This document shows positions 50,280 to 62,039 of a DNA stretch of 64,000 nt, in pieces. Source of the stretch: Hepsetus odoe (Eukaryota; Chordata; Actinopteri; Characiformes; Hepsetidae). The stretch is taken from assembly GCA_017165825.1 (NCBI GenBank), contig CM029370.1, forward strand, positions 10,947,767-11,011,766, written 5' to 3'. The notes beneath the pieces were generated by a model. That model worked only from the letters and a program-made list of their open reading frames with translations. It was not told the origin of the DNA and did not search any database. Each line of letters starts with the position of its first letter. Position 1 is the stretch's first letter. The translations under genes and the position numbers were made by a program.

Positions 50280-50768
50280 TGAAGTAGTAAGTAGTAACAC
50301 CCTCAGAGCAAACGTTGAATTTGTGGTGCTCTTTCTCAGCATAAAACCATACCGCTGTTCACTAATACTCACCTCTTTTCTTAACCTCGTTTCCACAACT
50401 CTTTCCCATAACTTCATGCTGTGGCTGATCAACTTTATCCCTCTATAGTCAATACAGCTCTGTGCATCACCCTTATTCTTGAAAATCAGCACCAGTAAAC
50501 TTCGTCTCTACTTCTCAGGGATCCTCTCACTTTCCAAGATTGTGTTAAACAATCTGGTCAGAAATTCAAGTGCCATCTCCCATAAACACCTCCATGCTTC
50601 CACTGGTATGTCATCTGGTCCAACAGCCTTTCCATTCTTCATTCTCTTCATCATTGCACTTACTTCCATCTTGCTTATTTTCTGCACTTCCTGGTTCACT
50701 ATCCTCACATCATCCAAACTTTTCTCTCTCTCTTTTTCTTCATTCATCAACCCCTCAAAGTATGGGAA
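50280..50768 (-). mobile_element. RTE-type LINE fragment, copy 1 of an adjacent pair
   Basis: The minus strand gives RT sequence: KNGKAVGPDDIPVEAWRCL (about 50580-50640), then IFKNKGDAQSCIDYRGIKLI (about 50425-50490) after a frameshift. The segment 50590-50765 is present again at 51109-51300, so this is a separate copy from the next entry. Confidence 0.85.
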
Positions 50769-51104
50769 GCATACCTTGAAACGCTGGCAGCGGATAAGAC
50801 AGGGAGCCATCAGTGAAAAGACCTTTCTTTATTGTTGGTGAATTGGTAAAGTTTGGGAAGCTGATGTGTTCATCATGATAGCACTGAATATTATTGGTGG
50901 AAAATTATTAATTGGATGGATTTATGTAAATTTTAAAGGAGAACAAAGGTGACTGAAATGTCCAAGGTTGGGATGAGCATTTGGAGCTGCTCCCACTGGA
51001 CCAAACCTGCTGAAACTCTTCAGTAAAGTGGTTGTACTGCATCTCTTTGATTTCTGAGTTAGAAAAAGTTTCTGACTTAGGCTCACACTTCAATTTTCCA
51101 CAAC

Positions 51105-52790
51105 ACTTCCACTGGTATGTCATCCGGTCCGACAGCCTTTCCATTCTTCATCCTCTTCATCGCTGCCCTTACCTCCATCTTGCTTATTTGCTGCACTTCC
51201 TGGTTCACTATCCTCACATCATATATGTACATATATACACCAATATATACACCAATATTCTCTCTCTCTCATTTTCTTCATTCATCAGCCCCTCCAAGTA
51301 CTCCTTTCATCTGCTCAACAAGGTCTGTTCACCTGTGAGCATGTTTCCATTTCTATCTTAAATCACCCTGACCCAGCTCGGTCTCTCTGTCTGGCCAATC
51401 GGTAAAGGTCCTTTTCTCCCTCCTTACTGTCCAATCTATCATACAATTCACAAAACACCTTTTTTGGCCTTTGCCACTGCTTTCTTCACCCTGCAGTTCA
51501 TCTCCTTGTACACCTGTCTACTTTCTTCATCTCTCTGACTGTCCCACCTCTTCTTTGCCTCCCTCTTCTTTTGCATACACTCCGGGACTTCTCGGTTCCA
51601 CCACCAGGTTTCCTTATCCTCCTTCTTCCTTCCAGATGTCACACCAAGTACATTTCTAGCTGTCTGCCTTATCACTTCTGCAGTACTTCCCAGCAATATG
51701 GTAGCTCTTCAACACCTCCCAATGCTCGTGTTAACTCCTGCCTGAATTCCACTTTGCAGTCCTCCTTCTTCAGCTTCCATCACTTGATCCTCGCCCTCAC
51801 TTTCCTCCTCTTCTTGACTTCCAAGGTCATCCTACAGACCACCAACCTATGCTGTTTAGCTTCACTCTCCCCGTCACTACTTTGCAGTCTCCAATCTCCT
51901 TCAAACTGACCCTCCTACAAAGGATATATTCCACCTGTGAGCATCTTCCTCCACTTAAATATGTCACCCTGTGCTCCTCCCTCATCCTAAAATAAGTATT
52001 AACTACAGCCATTTCCATCCTTTTTGCAAAATCTACAACCATCTGACCTTCAGCATTCCTTTCCTTGACACCATATCTACCCATCACCTCCTCATCACCT
52101 CTGTTCCCTTCACCAACATGACCATTAAAATCTGCACCAATCACCACTCTCTCTTCCCTGGGTACACTTTCTATCACTTCATCTAACTCACTCCAGAATT
52201 ATTCTTTCTCTTCCATCTCACAGCCAACTTGTGGAGCATAAGCACTAACGACATTTATTATCACACCTTCAACTTCCAGCTTCACACTCATCACCCTCCC
52301 TGACACCCTCTTCACCTCCAAAACACTCTTCACATACTCTTCCTTCAGGATAACACCTACCCCATTCCTCCTTCCATCGACACCATGGTAAAACAATTTA
52401 AACCCTTCTCCATTACACCTGGCCTTACTAACTTTCCATCCAGTCTCTTGCACACACAGCTAAGTCCCTACCCTCACTTCCACTCTCTTCCCCTTCTTTC
52501 TCTCCTCCTCCATCTGGGCATGCCTTCTTTCTCTTCTTCTTCTTCTCCTTTGGCCAACAGTAGTCCAATTTCCACCTGCACCCTGTAGGCTAACAGCACT
52601 GGTGGCAGGCCATTACCGATCTGGTATGGAATTCTGTTTCGTTGTCTGAATACTGATTTGGCAAATATTTTACACTGGATGCCTTCCTGACGTAACCCTC
52701 CCCATTTATCCGGGCTTGGGACCAGCATAAAGATATCCACTGGCTTGTGCATCCCTAGTGGCTGGGTTAATTTGGAACAGTGCATTTTAA
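51105..52790 (-). mobile_element. RTE-type LINE, 5' end through endonuclease to early RT, copy 2
   Basis: Minus strand, 5' to 3': a 5' region with CTTTATGCTGGTCCCAAGCC (about 52730), then an apurinic/apyrimidinic-type endonuclease (VSAYAPQVGCEMEEKE; VVIGADFNGHVGEGNRGDEE; MVVDFAKRMEMAVVNTYF; SQVEYILCRR), a linker (WWWNREVPECMQKKREAKKR) and early RT sequence at 51109-51180. Single-base frame changes break it. Domain order and motifs fit RTE-clade LINEs; finer family is not resolved. Confidence 0.88.
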
Positions 52791-52894
52791 GTTTTTTATT
52801 TTTGAAAAACATACTGTTATCATTGGTAGGTTTGTTCAGTAACATTTAAATTATATTCTAATGGTTGATGACTCGCATCGACTATTTAGGAAAA

Positions 52895-53400
52895 TTAGAG
52901 AGAAATATAATTTGCATAATAATTTGGAATGTGGTGTAAGGTCTCTGCCATTTGGCTGGGACATTTACATTTGTACGTAGTGATCATTAAAAGAATACAC
53001 TCACCTGGCTCATCAGGCTGGGCATACCTCTTTTGCCATGTCCAGAAGCCCCCCCAGGCTTTGGCAGGGAGTTTGAATGCAATGAAGCCTGTGGAGCCTG
53101 AGGTATTTACAATGTCCATGCCCAAATGCTTCAATGGGACATATATGATGGGAAGAGATACCAAGGGGACTGGGGGTAGCAGCTGTGGTGCTGGCATTGA
53201 CATGCATTGCTGGACAAAGAAGTGGACTGCCGCCCTGATGCCAGGCCTGTAGAAATGATGTTCAGTCTGATGGAGTCAACCTTGGACCTTGGTGCCACCA
53301 ATGTCTCAATCTGAACACCTTTGCTTGGTACCATGTAATAGAGGAGGTCATTTTTGATAATGAAGTGATGCAGTAGCAAGTCCCCATTCAGAACACATTT
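52895..53400 (-). mobile_element. Ty3/Gypsy-type retrotransposon integrase remnant
   Basis: Minus-strand frames hold a broken zinc-binding region ending ACQCQ and then VPLVSLPIIYVPLKHLGMDI, like the PLIPLPII-x-VPF-x-RIGMDLVG segment at the start of the Gypsy integrase core, preceded by LYYMVPSKGVQIETLVAPR. Frames shift and the catalytic Asp-Asp-Glu region is absent. Confidence 0.65.
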
Positions 53401-53774
53401 GGACTTTAAATATGTTTAGATTTATACTCTGTCTCAATGGGTGAAGGAGCTGGAACAGAACTTTGGGTTCTAATGGCGTTGGTGAAAATTGAACTGTGTT
53501 TCTTCAGTTGTTTAGGGAAACTAAAAAAGACAAACTGAGCTGCCCTTTAAATTCTTCACAAACCTTCACTTTCAGATTAAATTTTTTTCTGTTTCTCTTT
53601 GTTTTTGTCTACAGTCTATGATTTATTTCACAGACATCACAATGCACAGACATGCAGTGGTAACATCTTATTTTCTTCTCCACAGGTTGCTCCAGCAGGA
53701 GTGGCTGGAGAGCATACGGCCAGTCAGTGCTCATTTCCAAATTGACCACTTGGATGGTCAGTAAATCCTAATGC

Positions 53775-54034
53775 TGACATGAAAGTGAAAGTGACAACCC
53801 TTGTCATTGTGAAACGCAGCACAGTACAACACAACACAACACAGCACAACACAATGAAATTCAAGCTCTGCGTTTCACCCATACACACATGGGCAGCTAT
53901 TGAAAGCACCCGGGGAGCAGTACGGGGGAGGTACCTTGCTCAAGGGTATCTCAGGGCAACCTACTGGTGAGGGAATCGAACCCATAATCTTCCGATCCGG
54001 GGCAACACCCTAACCACTAGGCCACTGCTGCCCC
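53775..54034 (-). repeat. tRNA-headed SINE
   Basis: Reversed copy: GAAAGTGAAAGTGACAACCC at the left, CTAACCACTAGGCCACTGCT at the right. Confidence 0.88.
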
Positions 54035-54442
54035 TACATCATTGTCTATATTCAGTTTCTCAGTTCACAAAAGCTAAAATGTGTATTGCGATTATCTTGC
54101 CATGTTTCATAACAGTTTACTGCTTTGGTAATGTTAGTGAGCTAATGCTAATGCTAATACACCCATCTTTAACTACAAATTTGAACCCTCTTGAATATTT
54201 CACAACACAGTTTTATAATCCCCAAACATTTATTCTGAGAAATGAAATAGCCAAATTTATAAAACCACAGATGTTAAAACACTAATGTTTTTCCTTCTTT
54301 CAAGATCAAACTAAGGAGTCAAACTAAGGAGTCAGGTCTTTAAAATGCTTCTTTTTTTCAATTAAATTATTAGATGCCTTTTTATTCTATTCTATTAGGA
54401 TTATGAATGGCTATAATATAATTGCATAACTTTACCTTATAT

Positions 54443-54736
54443 TGTTAGGGTTTGGAGGGTTTTGTTGTTTTTGTTCACGGTAGAGGGGGCTCTGTTCTGA
54501 CTGAGCACACCTGAGCTCATGAAGCAACAGGTGTGCTACATTGAGGCTGACTATTTAAGCCTCAATGAGTCAGAACAGAGCGCGGCTCGTTTAATAGGCG
54601 AAGCCCTGGGTTATGGGTGGTTTTGTTTCTGATGTATTCCAGTTTCGTGTCTGGTTTCATGTTTCGGTTAAATGAAAGTACTTCAGGAATCTCTGGCTCA
54701 GCAATGACGTCCTTCCCGCTCCCCGCCACCGTGACA
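54443..54736. mobile_element. Solo LTR
   Basis: Begins TGTTAGGG and ends CCGTGACA, flanked by a 5-bp duplication TATAT (54438-54442, 54737-54741). No internal retroelement region adjoins. Contains CTATTTAAG (TATA-like) within nested inverted repeats. The flanking repeat is low-complexity, so the duplication alone is weak evidence. Confidence 0.65.
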
Positions 54737-54944
54737 TATATATATACGTTATTCAGATAAAAGTGAGAAAAACCCTCCAGAATCGGAAAAAAGACAGTTG
54801 CTTTTTAAATAAATTTAATCAAGAACATTTTTTGTTTATTATTGTTGATTTATGTTTTTTACATTGATTGTTCACAATTTAGTAATGATCAGTTCACAGA
54901 TTAGTTCACACCAACACGAGTTCCAGTAAGGCAGGAAAATACAA

Positions 54945-55880
54945 ACATTGCCATCACTGCTGCTTTTGTCAGAAGGACATTTAGCTGCATCAATGTCCAA
55001 AAATCAGCAGGACCTGATGGGATTACTAGTTGTATTTTTAAAACTTGCTGTGAGCAGTTTGCAGACATTTTCAACCTTTCAATTAATAGTTCAACAATTC
55101 CCACCTGCTACAAAAACACTGTTGTTCCTGTTGTCAAGAAAAACATGCTTGTACATTGTAACAGCTTTGCATTCAACACAGTTAATCTATCCTAGTTAAT
55201 CCAGAAGCAACTAGGACTGAGTGTTGGTGCTCTGTGCAAATAGATACTTCCTCACTGGCAGACCCCAGCATGTGTGCATTGGCTAAAACACCTCTTCCAC
55301 CTTGACCTCAACAAACCACACATCCCTTACTGCACATGGGAGTGTTCTTAGTCCCATTATCTCTGCCCTGATCACACAAATCATGGGCATACGCAGCTCC
55401 AAATCTATCATTAAGTTTACTGACGACACTGCCATCACAGGCCTGACCACCAACAAAGATGAAATGGCCAACAAAGAGGAGGTTCAGTCCCTGGAAGAAT
55501 GTTGTCATGACAACGACCTCTCTCAGTGTCAGCAAAACTTACTTCCATAGGCTGTAATACACGTTCTTGTTTACATTCTGTGTAGAGAATGTGTTGAAAT
55601 TCTGTGGAGGGGGTCAGTAGTTGTAGATTTCTGGGGGTCACTCTTACTGAGGACCTCAGGTGGATAGAGCAGACAGCAGCATGAAAAATGTCCACCAAAT
55701 ACCTTCACTTCCTCAGGTCTCTTTGAAAAAGCTTGGATGACAGATGCACCGTAGAATTCATCCTGACTGGCTGCATTACGTTCTGGTATGATAGCTGTTT
55801 GGTGCAGGCTGAGAAAGCTCTGCAGACTTTCAGCTCAGAAGACCATCAGCAGTGAGCTTCCACCCATCCAGGCAATTTGC
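54945..55880 (+). mobile_element. CR1/L2/Rex1-type LINE reverse transcriptase remnant
   Basis: Plus-strand frames show RT blocks in order: GPDGITSCILKTCCEQFADI, then SSTIPTCYKNTVVPVVKK, then KFTDDTAITGLTTN (a variant of the FADD active-site motif, with T for A) and FLGVTLTEDLRW, ending in CITFWYDS-like text. Interrupted by stops. Confidence 0.8.
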
Positions 55881-55884
55881 ACCA

Positions 55885-56480
55885 CCCACTGCCACAAGAA
55901 AAGTATGCAGAGATGTTACATTGGTATTGTTTGCCATTGTATTGAGGAAGAATCAACAGAAAAAAGATCTGCACCACTAGCATGCAAAAGATTGAGAGGT
56001 TCTCACAAATTTGACATGATTGCTCGTGCACTCAGTGATTTCCATTGGTTAAAAAGGTTACAAAGTTGTCAGGACCACAACTGATAATGGATCCAAATTC
56101 ATCAAAGCACTGAATGATGCAGATGTAGATGATGATGAATAAGATTTGGAATGAATTGCTTTGAATGAATTACACTGATTATCATAATGCAAGAGTGATA
56201 CTTGAAGAAGGCTCTGAAATAAAATATCAACTACCCCATCATCAATGATGAGCATGTCACCTGTTAATTCAGATGCATACTGTATGAAAGCCCTTGTAGA
56301 GTGCATGAATGGCTTCATGCAACCTGTAAAAAAATGCTAGGGCATTTGGAACAAAACTGTGAGATCTCATGTATCCTTCATCTTGCCACTAAAAGATTAA
56401 TATACATCCTCGATGAGAAGAGCAAAGCTGCTATCAAGAGAGCATGACAAATTAGAGGTAAAACTTGTGAGTAAAATTTG
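55885..56480 (+). mobile_element. hAT-type transposase remnant
   Basis: Plus-strand translation gives ACKRLRGSHKFDMIARALSD and, after a frame change, RTTTDNGSNFIKALNDADVD, which match the RNase H-like core of fish hAT transposases. Further pieces (MKALVECMNGF) follow. Several stops; no ends identified. Confidence 0.7.
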
Positions 56481-58094
56481 ATGTACACCTCTGAAGTCTT
56501 TCTCTAAAATAATCAGTCTTTCTCTCTCTCATATTTATTTCTTTTGTAATCAGGGATGCTGACTTGCATGAAACAAACCCTCAAATCGTGTGCTACAATT
56601 TCTTATGCAGCAAAATGTTATTTTGCGACCATTAGGATTCTGCCATTATGTTCACTGCTTAGGAAGAGTCTTTTGGTAAGTATTTGGTAGGTGTGTGCTG
56701 CCCTCTGGTGGAATTTGTCCGAACAGCTTTCATTTATAGGTTTATACACGTATGCAGATGTTAACTCTATTTGCTGTTGTTAGAAAACGCTGATATTTGT
56801 ATAGGTTATACATCACATTCCTTCTGACCCAGTCCTTTACAGCACATGTGAACCGTACAAACGTTCTATGCACTTTACCTTTGATATATTATTGCAGAGG
56901 TGACCAAACATTTTGTTAAAAGAGGAAAACATTATCAAAAGACGGTGGGAAGGTTTCTATCACCATATTTTTTTTTTTTTTATTCATGTATTCTTGTGTT
57001 CTTGATTCACTTATATATTTAGGCTGTTTAACTTAGTAACAAGCTAGTCTACAGATGTTGGAAGTACATATTTTATTTATTTTCACAACTGCTCTGATTG
57101 GTATTTTCAGGGACACTATGGACACTATCTGGAAATATAATCATCAGTAAATCTGTCATAAACCTGTCTATTCACACTATACAGCAGGGCTCCAATATTC
57201 TCCAGAGTAACAGTATTCAGCTGATGATGTGCCTTAAAGCTGGAACATGCAACAGTATGTTCAAATACATGAAGAAATCCCAGGGAAAAGACACCAAGCA
57301 GAGATCTGAATCATCTGTTCCATAATTTCAAGCCATTATTAACGTGTGCTGAAGCTTCACCTCCTCCTGTTGTTAAAGCAGAGTCAGGGATCAGGAAAAG
57401 TGATGTTTTATGAGAAATATTCATAGTCAAATATGTTCTGTACTGAGACATCCACTGTAACTTTTGAAAAGGCAAGGACCTTGTTGACTGCTGAATCCCT
57501 TGCTGTCTTCAAGTGTTGACTGAAAAGACACACAAGTTCAAGGATTTCCTAAGGGAATAAACTTCCCTGTCCGGCTCTACTCTTATACCCTTTTATGCTT
57601 TCTTCTCTTCTCTTTCTTCTTCTTTAAAAAAAAACTTTTGGCAATAGTACCTATCAGTCACAGGGTTTGTAGTTTGTAACTTGGCTGAAAAATGGTTCAT
57701 CAGCAGTTGTTGATCTTTAGCAGGTCACTAGAATGAAGATCAGATGTGGATATAAAGCATCGATGTAAGTTGCTCTGGATAAGAGAGTCTGTTAAATAAT
57801 GTAAATGTAAATGTTCTAGTTGGGCCAGAGCAAAGAAAGAAAGAAGACATTAGGAAATTCAGAAAAAAAAAAATGGAATTCTCTCTCAAGAGGTTTGATT
57901 CCTGGGTTTGACTGTGGTTTGAAAAACATGGATATTTCATTTCTCAGAATAAATGTTTTAAGATATTAAAACCTGATTAAAAAAAGGTGAAATATTAGAG
58001 AAGAACAATGCAGGTTTAGGTAAATCCTCACGGCTTGCCAAAGTGAAACTAATGATGCGTCTCTTATTTTGCTAATTATAGATAGATAATTCCA
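56481..58094. other. Intergenic, mostly unassigned
   Basis: Holds a diverged repeat (56545-56760, similar to 45245-45450) and a SINE tail (about 57765-57815, CTCTGGATAAGAGAGTCTGT). No gene supported. Confidence 0.45.
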
Positions 58095-58327
58095 GTAAGG
58101 GCAGTGGTGGCCTAGTGGTTAGGGCGTTGGCCGCATGATCAGAGGATCGGGGGTTCAAACCCCTTCCCTGAGGTACCCTTGAGGAAGGTGCCGTCCCTGT
58201 CACGCACCTCCCTGCGATGGGCTGGCGACCTGTCCAGGGTGTGTCCCCTGTGTGAGCTGGGATGGACTCCAGCACTCCCTCCGAGACCCTGTTTGGGACA
58301 AGTGGCAGAAAATGACTGACTGACAGA
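58095..58327 (+). repeat. tRNA-headed SINE, long-tail variant
   Basis: Head GGCAGTGGTGGCCTAGTGGT, then GGTTCAAACCCC, then the tail GGGCTGGCGACCTGTCCAGG and TGACTGACTGAC. Same composite as 14018-14249. Confidence 0.88.
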
Positions 58328-58466
58328 TAATTCCTGTTACCAAAAATATAATGAGCACATGTGGCTGGAGCTTCATTAAATGCTAATTGAGCAGGAGGGC
58401 CTTGTTGTGGTTAGCTGGAAAAAGGCAAAAGCTGATGGTTACTTGCTATTTGTAGTAGTAAAAAAA

Positions 58467-61400
58467 ATGTTGACATGTGACTTGTTGTGTTTACTTTACT
58501 TAATGAGTAATGCAGCAGTCTATCCATGGACATCAAGAGCAGCAAAACAAGCTCAAATTCCTCAGGCTCCTGTGTGGTTTCCTCCTTGGAAATCTCATCC
58601 TCCCCTACAGAATGTGACCTCTGCAATATGTCAAGTGAATGATGTTGACAAGATTCCTTGTGGAGAGCCTAGCATAGATGCTGCTCACTGTAGTGCCATA
58701 AATTGCTGTTTTGATGGGCAATTATGCTATTATGGGAAAACTGGTAAGACAGTCTGACTATTCTACTGTAATACAAGTGACAAACTATAATACCTGTTTC
58801 TTGTCTCTGGTGTTTCCAGTGACTGCACAATAGATGGCCAGTTTGTGTTGGTGGTAGCCAGGTATACAACACTACCCAGACTGAGCTTGGATTCAATTGG
58901 CCTGTTGGGAGGAAATGCTGCACCATGTAGTGCTGTTGATTATACAGCAAACGTTGCTATATACCAGTTTCCTGTCACTGCTTGTAGCACGATAGCAATG
59001 GTTTCTGCCTGATTCTTTCATCACCAGATAAATGGATTGGTTTGTATTGGTCAAGTCAGGTAGGATTTTATTGTCATTTCAGCCATATACACAGTACATA
59101 GTGAAACGAAATAACGTTCCTCCAGGACCCTGGTGCTACACACAAAACATAAGACAACAGAAGAAACAACATAATACACAAGACAAGGCAACAAGTGCAG
59201 ACAACAGACAGCACAACAGACAGTACATTCATCCGTAAGAGGGCCACAGTGTTAGAACAAAGCAGCCCAGGATGTTTGGCAGTGTAACAGTGTGGCGGAG
59301 CAGCGTTATTTTTAAAGTGCAGAGCGCAACAAGAAATAGATAGTGATGGAATGAGGAGACATTAGCGGTTTAAAAGTCTGATTGCCAGGGAGAAGAAACT
59401 ATTTCCCAACTTGGAAGTAGAGGCCCGTATGCTGCGGAACCTTTTCCCAGATGGCAGGAGGCAGATGATTTCTTTGGCACTGGAATGATGCTAGTGGTCT
59501 TGAAGCACCTTGGAACAACAGTGGTGCTCAGAGAGGTGTTGATGTCAGTGAGAACATCTGCCAGCTGTTCTGCACATCCTCTGAGCACATGACCTTAAAT
59601 ATTGTCTGGACCAGCAGCTTTCTGTAGGTTGACTCTCAGAAGAGATCTTTTCACCTCGGCTGTGGTCAGACAGAGAACCTGGTCGTCTGGAGGAGGGGTG
59701 GTCTTCCTCATTATCGTGTTGTTCACCACATCAAACCGTGCGTAGAAGCGGTTCGGCGCATCTGGGAGGGAGGAGTCACCGTCACAGGCAGGTGGAGATG
59801 TCCTGTAGTTGGTGAGGGCCTGAATGCCCTGCCACATGCGCATGTGTCACCAGTGTTTCTGAAGTGGCCATGGATTCTCTGTGCGTGAGCTCGCTTGGCT
59901 GCTCTGATGGCCCGAGAGAGGTTTGCCCTCGCTGTTCTTAGGGTAGCCTCGTGCCGTGACTTGAAGGCTTTGTCCGTGGTTCTCAGGAGTCTGCGCACTT
60001 CCGCAATTATCCATGGCTTCTGGTTGGGTCGTGTGATGATGGACTTGGAGACAGTAACATCCTCAATGCACTTGCTGATGTAGCCAGTCGCTGAAGCTGT
60101 GTACTCCTCTAGGTTGATGGAGTCACTGTAGGTTGCAGCCTCCCTAAACATGTCCCAGTCGGTGCGTTCGAAGCAGTCCTAAAGAGCAGAGATGGCTCCT
60201 GTGGGCCAGGTCTTTACCTGCTTCAGGGTGGGCCTCTCACACCTGATGATGGGCCTGTACGCTGGGATCAGCAGAACAGAGATGTGGTCTGAGTTTCCGA
60301 GGTGGGGGCGGGACTCCGCTCTGTACGCGCCGGCCATGTTTGTGTAAACACAGTCCAGCATGTTTCCCCCCCTCGTTGCAAAATCCACATGTTGATGGAA
60401 TTTAGGGAGAACTGACATGAGATTTGCATGGTTGAGATCTCCGGCGATGATAAACAGTCCGTCCGGAAAATTGGTGTTTTGGAACCCATGCTGCTTTTCT
60501 ACCTACCAGGTGCTGGGTGACCATGTGGTGTATAACTTCATCTTATGAAGCTGGAGTAGGACCCCTAGGTGCAATCACAAGAGACAGCCACTTTGAGTGA
60601 GTGGAAACCTGAATCAAATGGTAGATGTTCATGTTATTGCTGTTTATTGGTCTCTTGTCTTTGCCAGGCTTTACTTCCAGTGTCGATATTTGGCCACAAG
60701 TGTTCCATCGCTGGCAATCGAGCTAGCTCTCAATGATCCTCCTCTACCCGTCCTTGCTTCTGGACCCCTCCTTGTAGAGCTAAGATTAGCCAATGGTCAG
60801 TGTGTCATGAAGGGCTGTGTTGAAGGTAAGCCTTGACTTTGACATTGCTTTTTATTTTATTCTTTCTCTCCCTGACAAAAGAAATTTCTTCTCTATAGAA
60901 CAGGTAGCCTATACATCATACTTTAATGAGGCAGACTACCCTGTAACTAAGGTTCTGCAGGAGCCTGTATATGTTGAGGTGCGTATTTTGGCAAGGACTG
61001 ATCCCAGTATTGCCCTGGTCTTGGAAAACTGCTGGGCAACCTCATCACCTAACCCCTTCATCCTTCCAAAATGGGACCTCCTGGTGAATGGGTAAGCTGG
61101 ATGCTTATCTACTGTTTGCATGGTCAAGTGTTTTCGTGTCTGCTGGTATTAACAGTGGGTGCTTGACAGATGCCCATACCAGGATGACCGCTACTTGACT
61201 ACTGTTATTCCAGCTGATGGTGCTTCTGGACTGCAGTTCCCTAGCCATTACAAGAGCTTTGCCTTCAAGATTTTCACATTTGTGGATCCTTCCTCCATGG
61301 CGCCATTGCATGAGAAGGTAACTTTGTAACTCATCTAAATTTTATTGTACATAATTACACGTGCTATTGATTCACTTCTGTCACCCTAATCTCCCAGGTC

Positions 61401-62000
61401 TACATCCATTGCAGTACAACTGTATGTTACCCATCTGCAGCTGTTCACTGTGAAACTCTTTGTGCCAGACAAAGTAAGTAGATTTCATTGAACTCTCATT
61501 GCTGCTGCTCATGCATTTTCTACATGTACATGAGGGGTCATCCCAAAACATTTACATGTTTTGCACTGTCAGCAAGGTTAAAACAACTGCTCTGGAACAT
61601 AAGTCTCAAGCGTTGGTCATTGTGTCCAGTGGACAAGTCATATTTACAGAAAATCTATGAACTGTCTGTGAAGCCTTATTAAACAGGTGTGTGTGTATAT
61701 AAAAACACACCCCTATAGAATCTAACTTGCAACCTCTCACTGTAATGTAATAGCACTTATTGGTCTAGCACTGAATCTGTTAAAGAACAGTGCCAAGTTC
61801 ATCTAAGGATGTAGAGAGCAAACATGTTTGGGGCCATTCATTTGTCTTTGCTGCATTTGAAGGCTATTTTGTCTGGAAGAGCCTTTTTGAATATTTGTAC
61901 TTTAAATGGATATAAATTACAAACTTCATAATGATACAATTTATTCTTGTGGTCTCCTTTTTCTCTAGCTATCTCAATCATCCAACCTCAGCTGCCCTAA
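58467..62000 (+). pseudogene. ZPB/ZP4-type zona pellucida (egg envelope) glycoprotein, disrupted
   Basis: Eight exons: 58467-58743, 58820 to about 59010, 60510-60596, 60668-60825, 60899-61091, 61170-61317, 61398-61473 and 61969-62000. Exon 1 has a hydrophobic leader (MLTCDLLCLLYLMSNAA), a Pro-rich stretch and a six-cysteine trefoil (CQVNDVDKIPCGE...HCSAINCCFDGQLCYY), diagnostic of ZP1/ZP4-type proteins. Exon 2 continues the ZP domain (DGQFVLVVARYTTLPRLSLD), exon 4 LRLANGQCVMKGCVE, exon 5 EADYPVTKVLQEPVYVEVRI, exon 6 CPYQDDRYLTTVIPADGA, exon 7 VYIHCSTTVCYPSA. Exons 4-7 are open with matching phases. At the exon 1-2 junction the expected frame is lost (apparent short deletion; the spliced frame hits TAG), exon 3 has another break after VVY, and a LINE lies between exons 2 and 3. 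An assembly error cannot be excluded. Confidence 0.8.
59035..60490 (-). mobile_element. CR1/L2/Rex1-type LINE insertion in the ZP gene
   Basis: Minus strand, 5'-truncated: endonuclease end (DFATRGGNMLDCVYTNMAGA, HLGNSDHISVLLIPAYRP), linker (NQKPWIIAEVRRLLRTTDKA), early RT (LRVNLQKAAGPDNI; LRGCAEQLADVLTDINTSLS; CFKTTSIIPVPKKSS), then a jump to the 3' tail (ATGACAATAAAATCCTACCT). Most of RT is missing. The tail sits against the remnant of ZP exon 2. Confidence 0.88.
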
Positions 62001-62018
62001 TGCACTTGCTGTACCTCT

Positions 62019-62024
62019 AATAAA
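62019..62024 (+). terminator. ZP gene polyadenylation signal (AATAAA)
   Basis: AATAAA only 18 bp after the TAA stop (61998-62000); a very short 3' UTR is common in teleost egg-coat genes. Confidence 0.7.
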
Positions 62025-62039
62025 GTGTGTGTCAATTGT

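Noticed and set aside
52929..53252. 107-codon plus-strand frame
   Set aside because: The minus strand carries the Gypsy integrase similarity; the plus frame has none.
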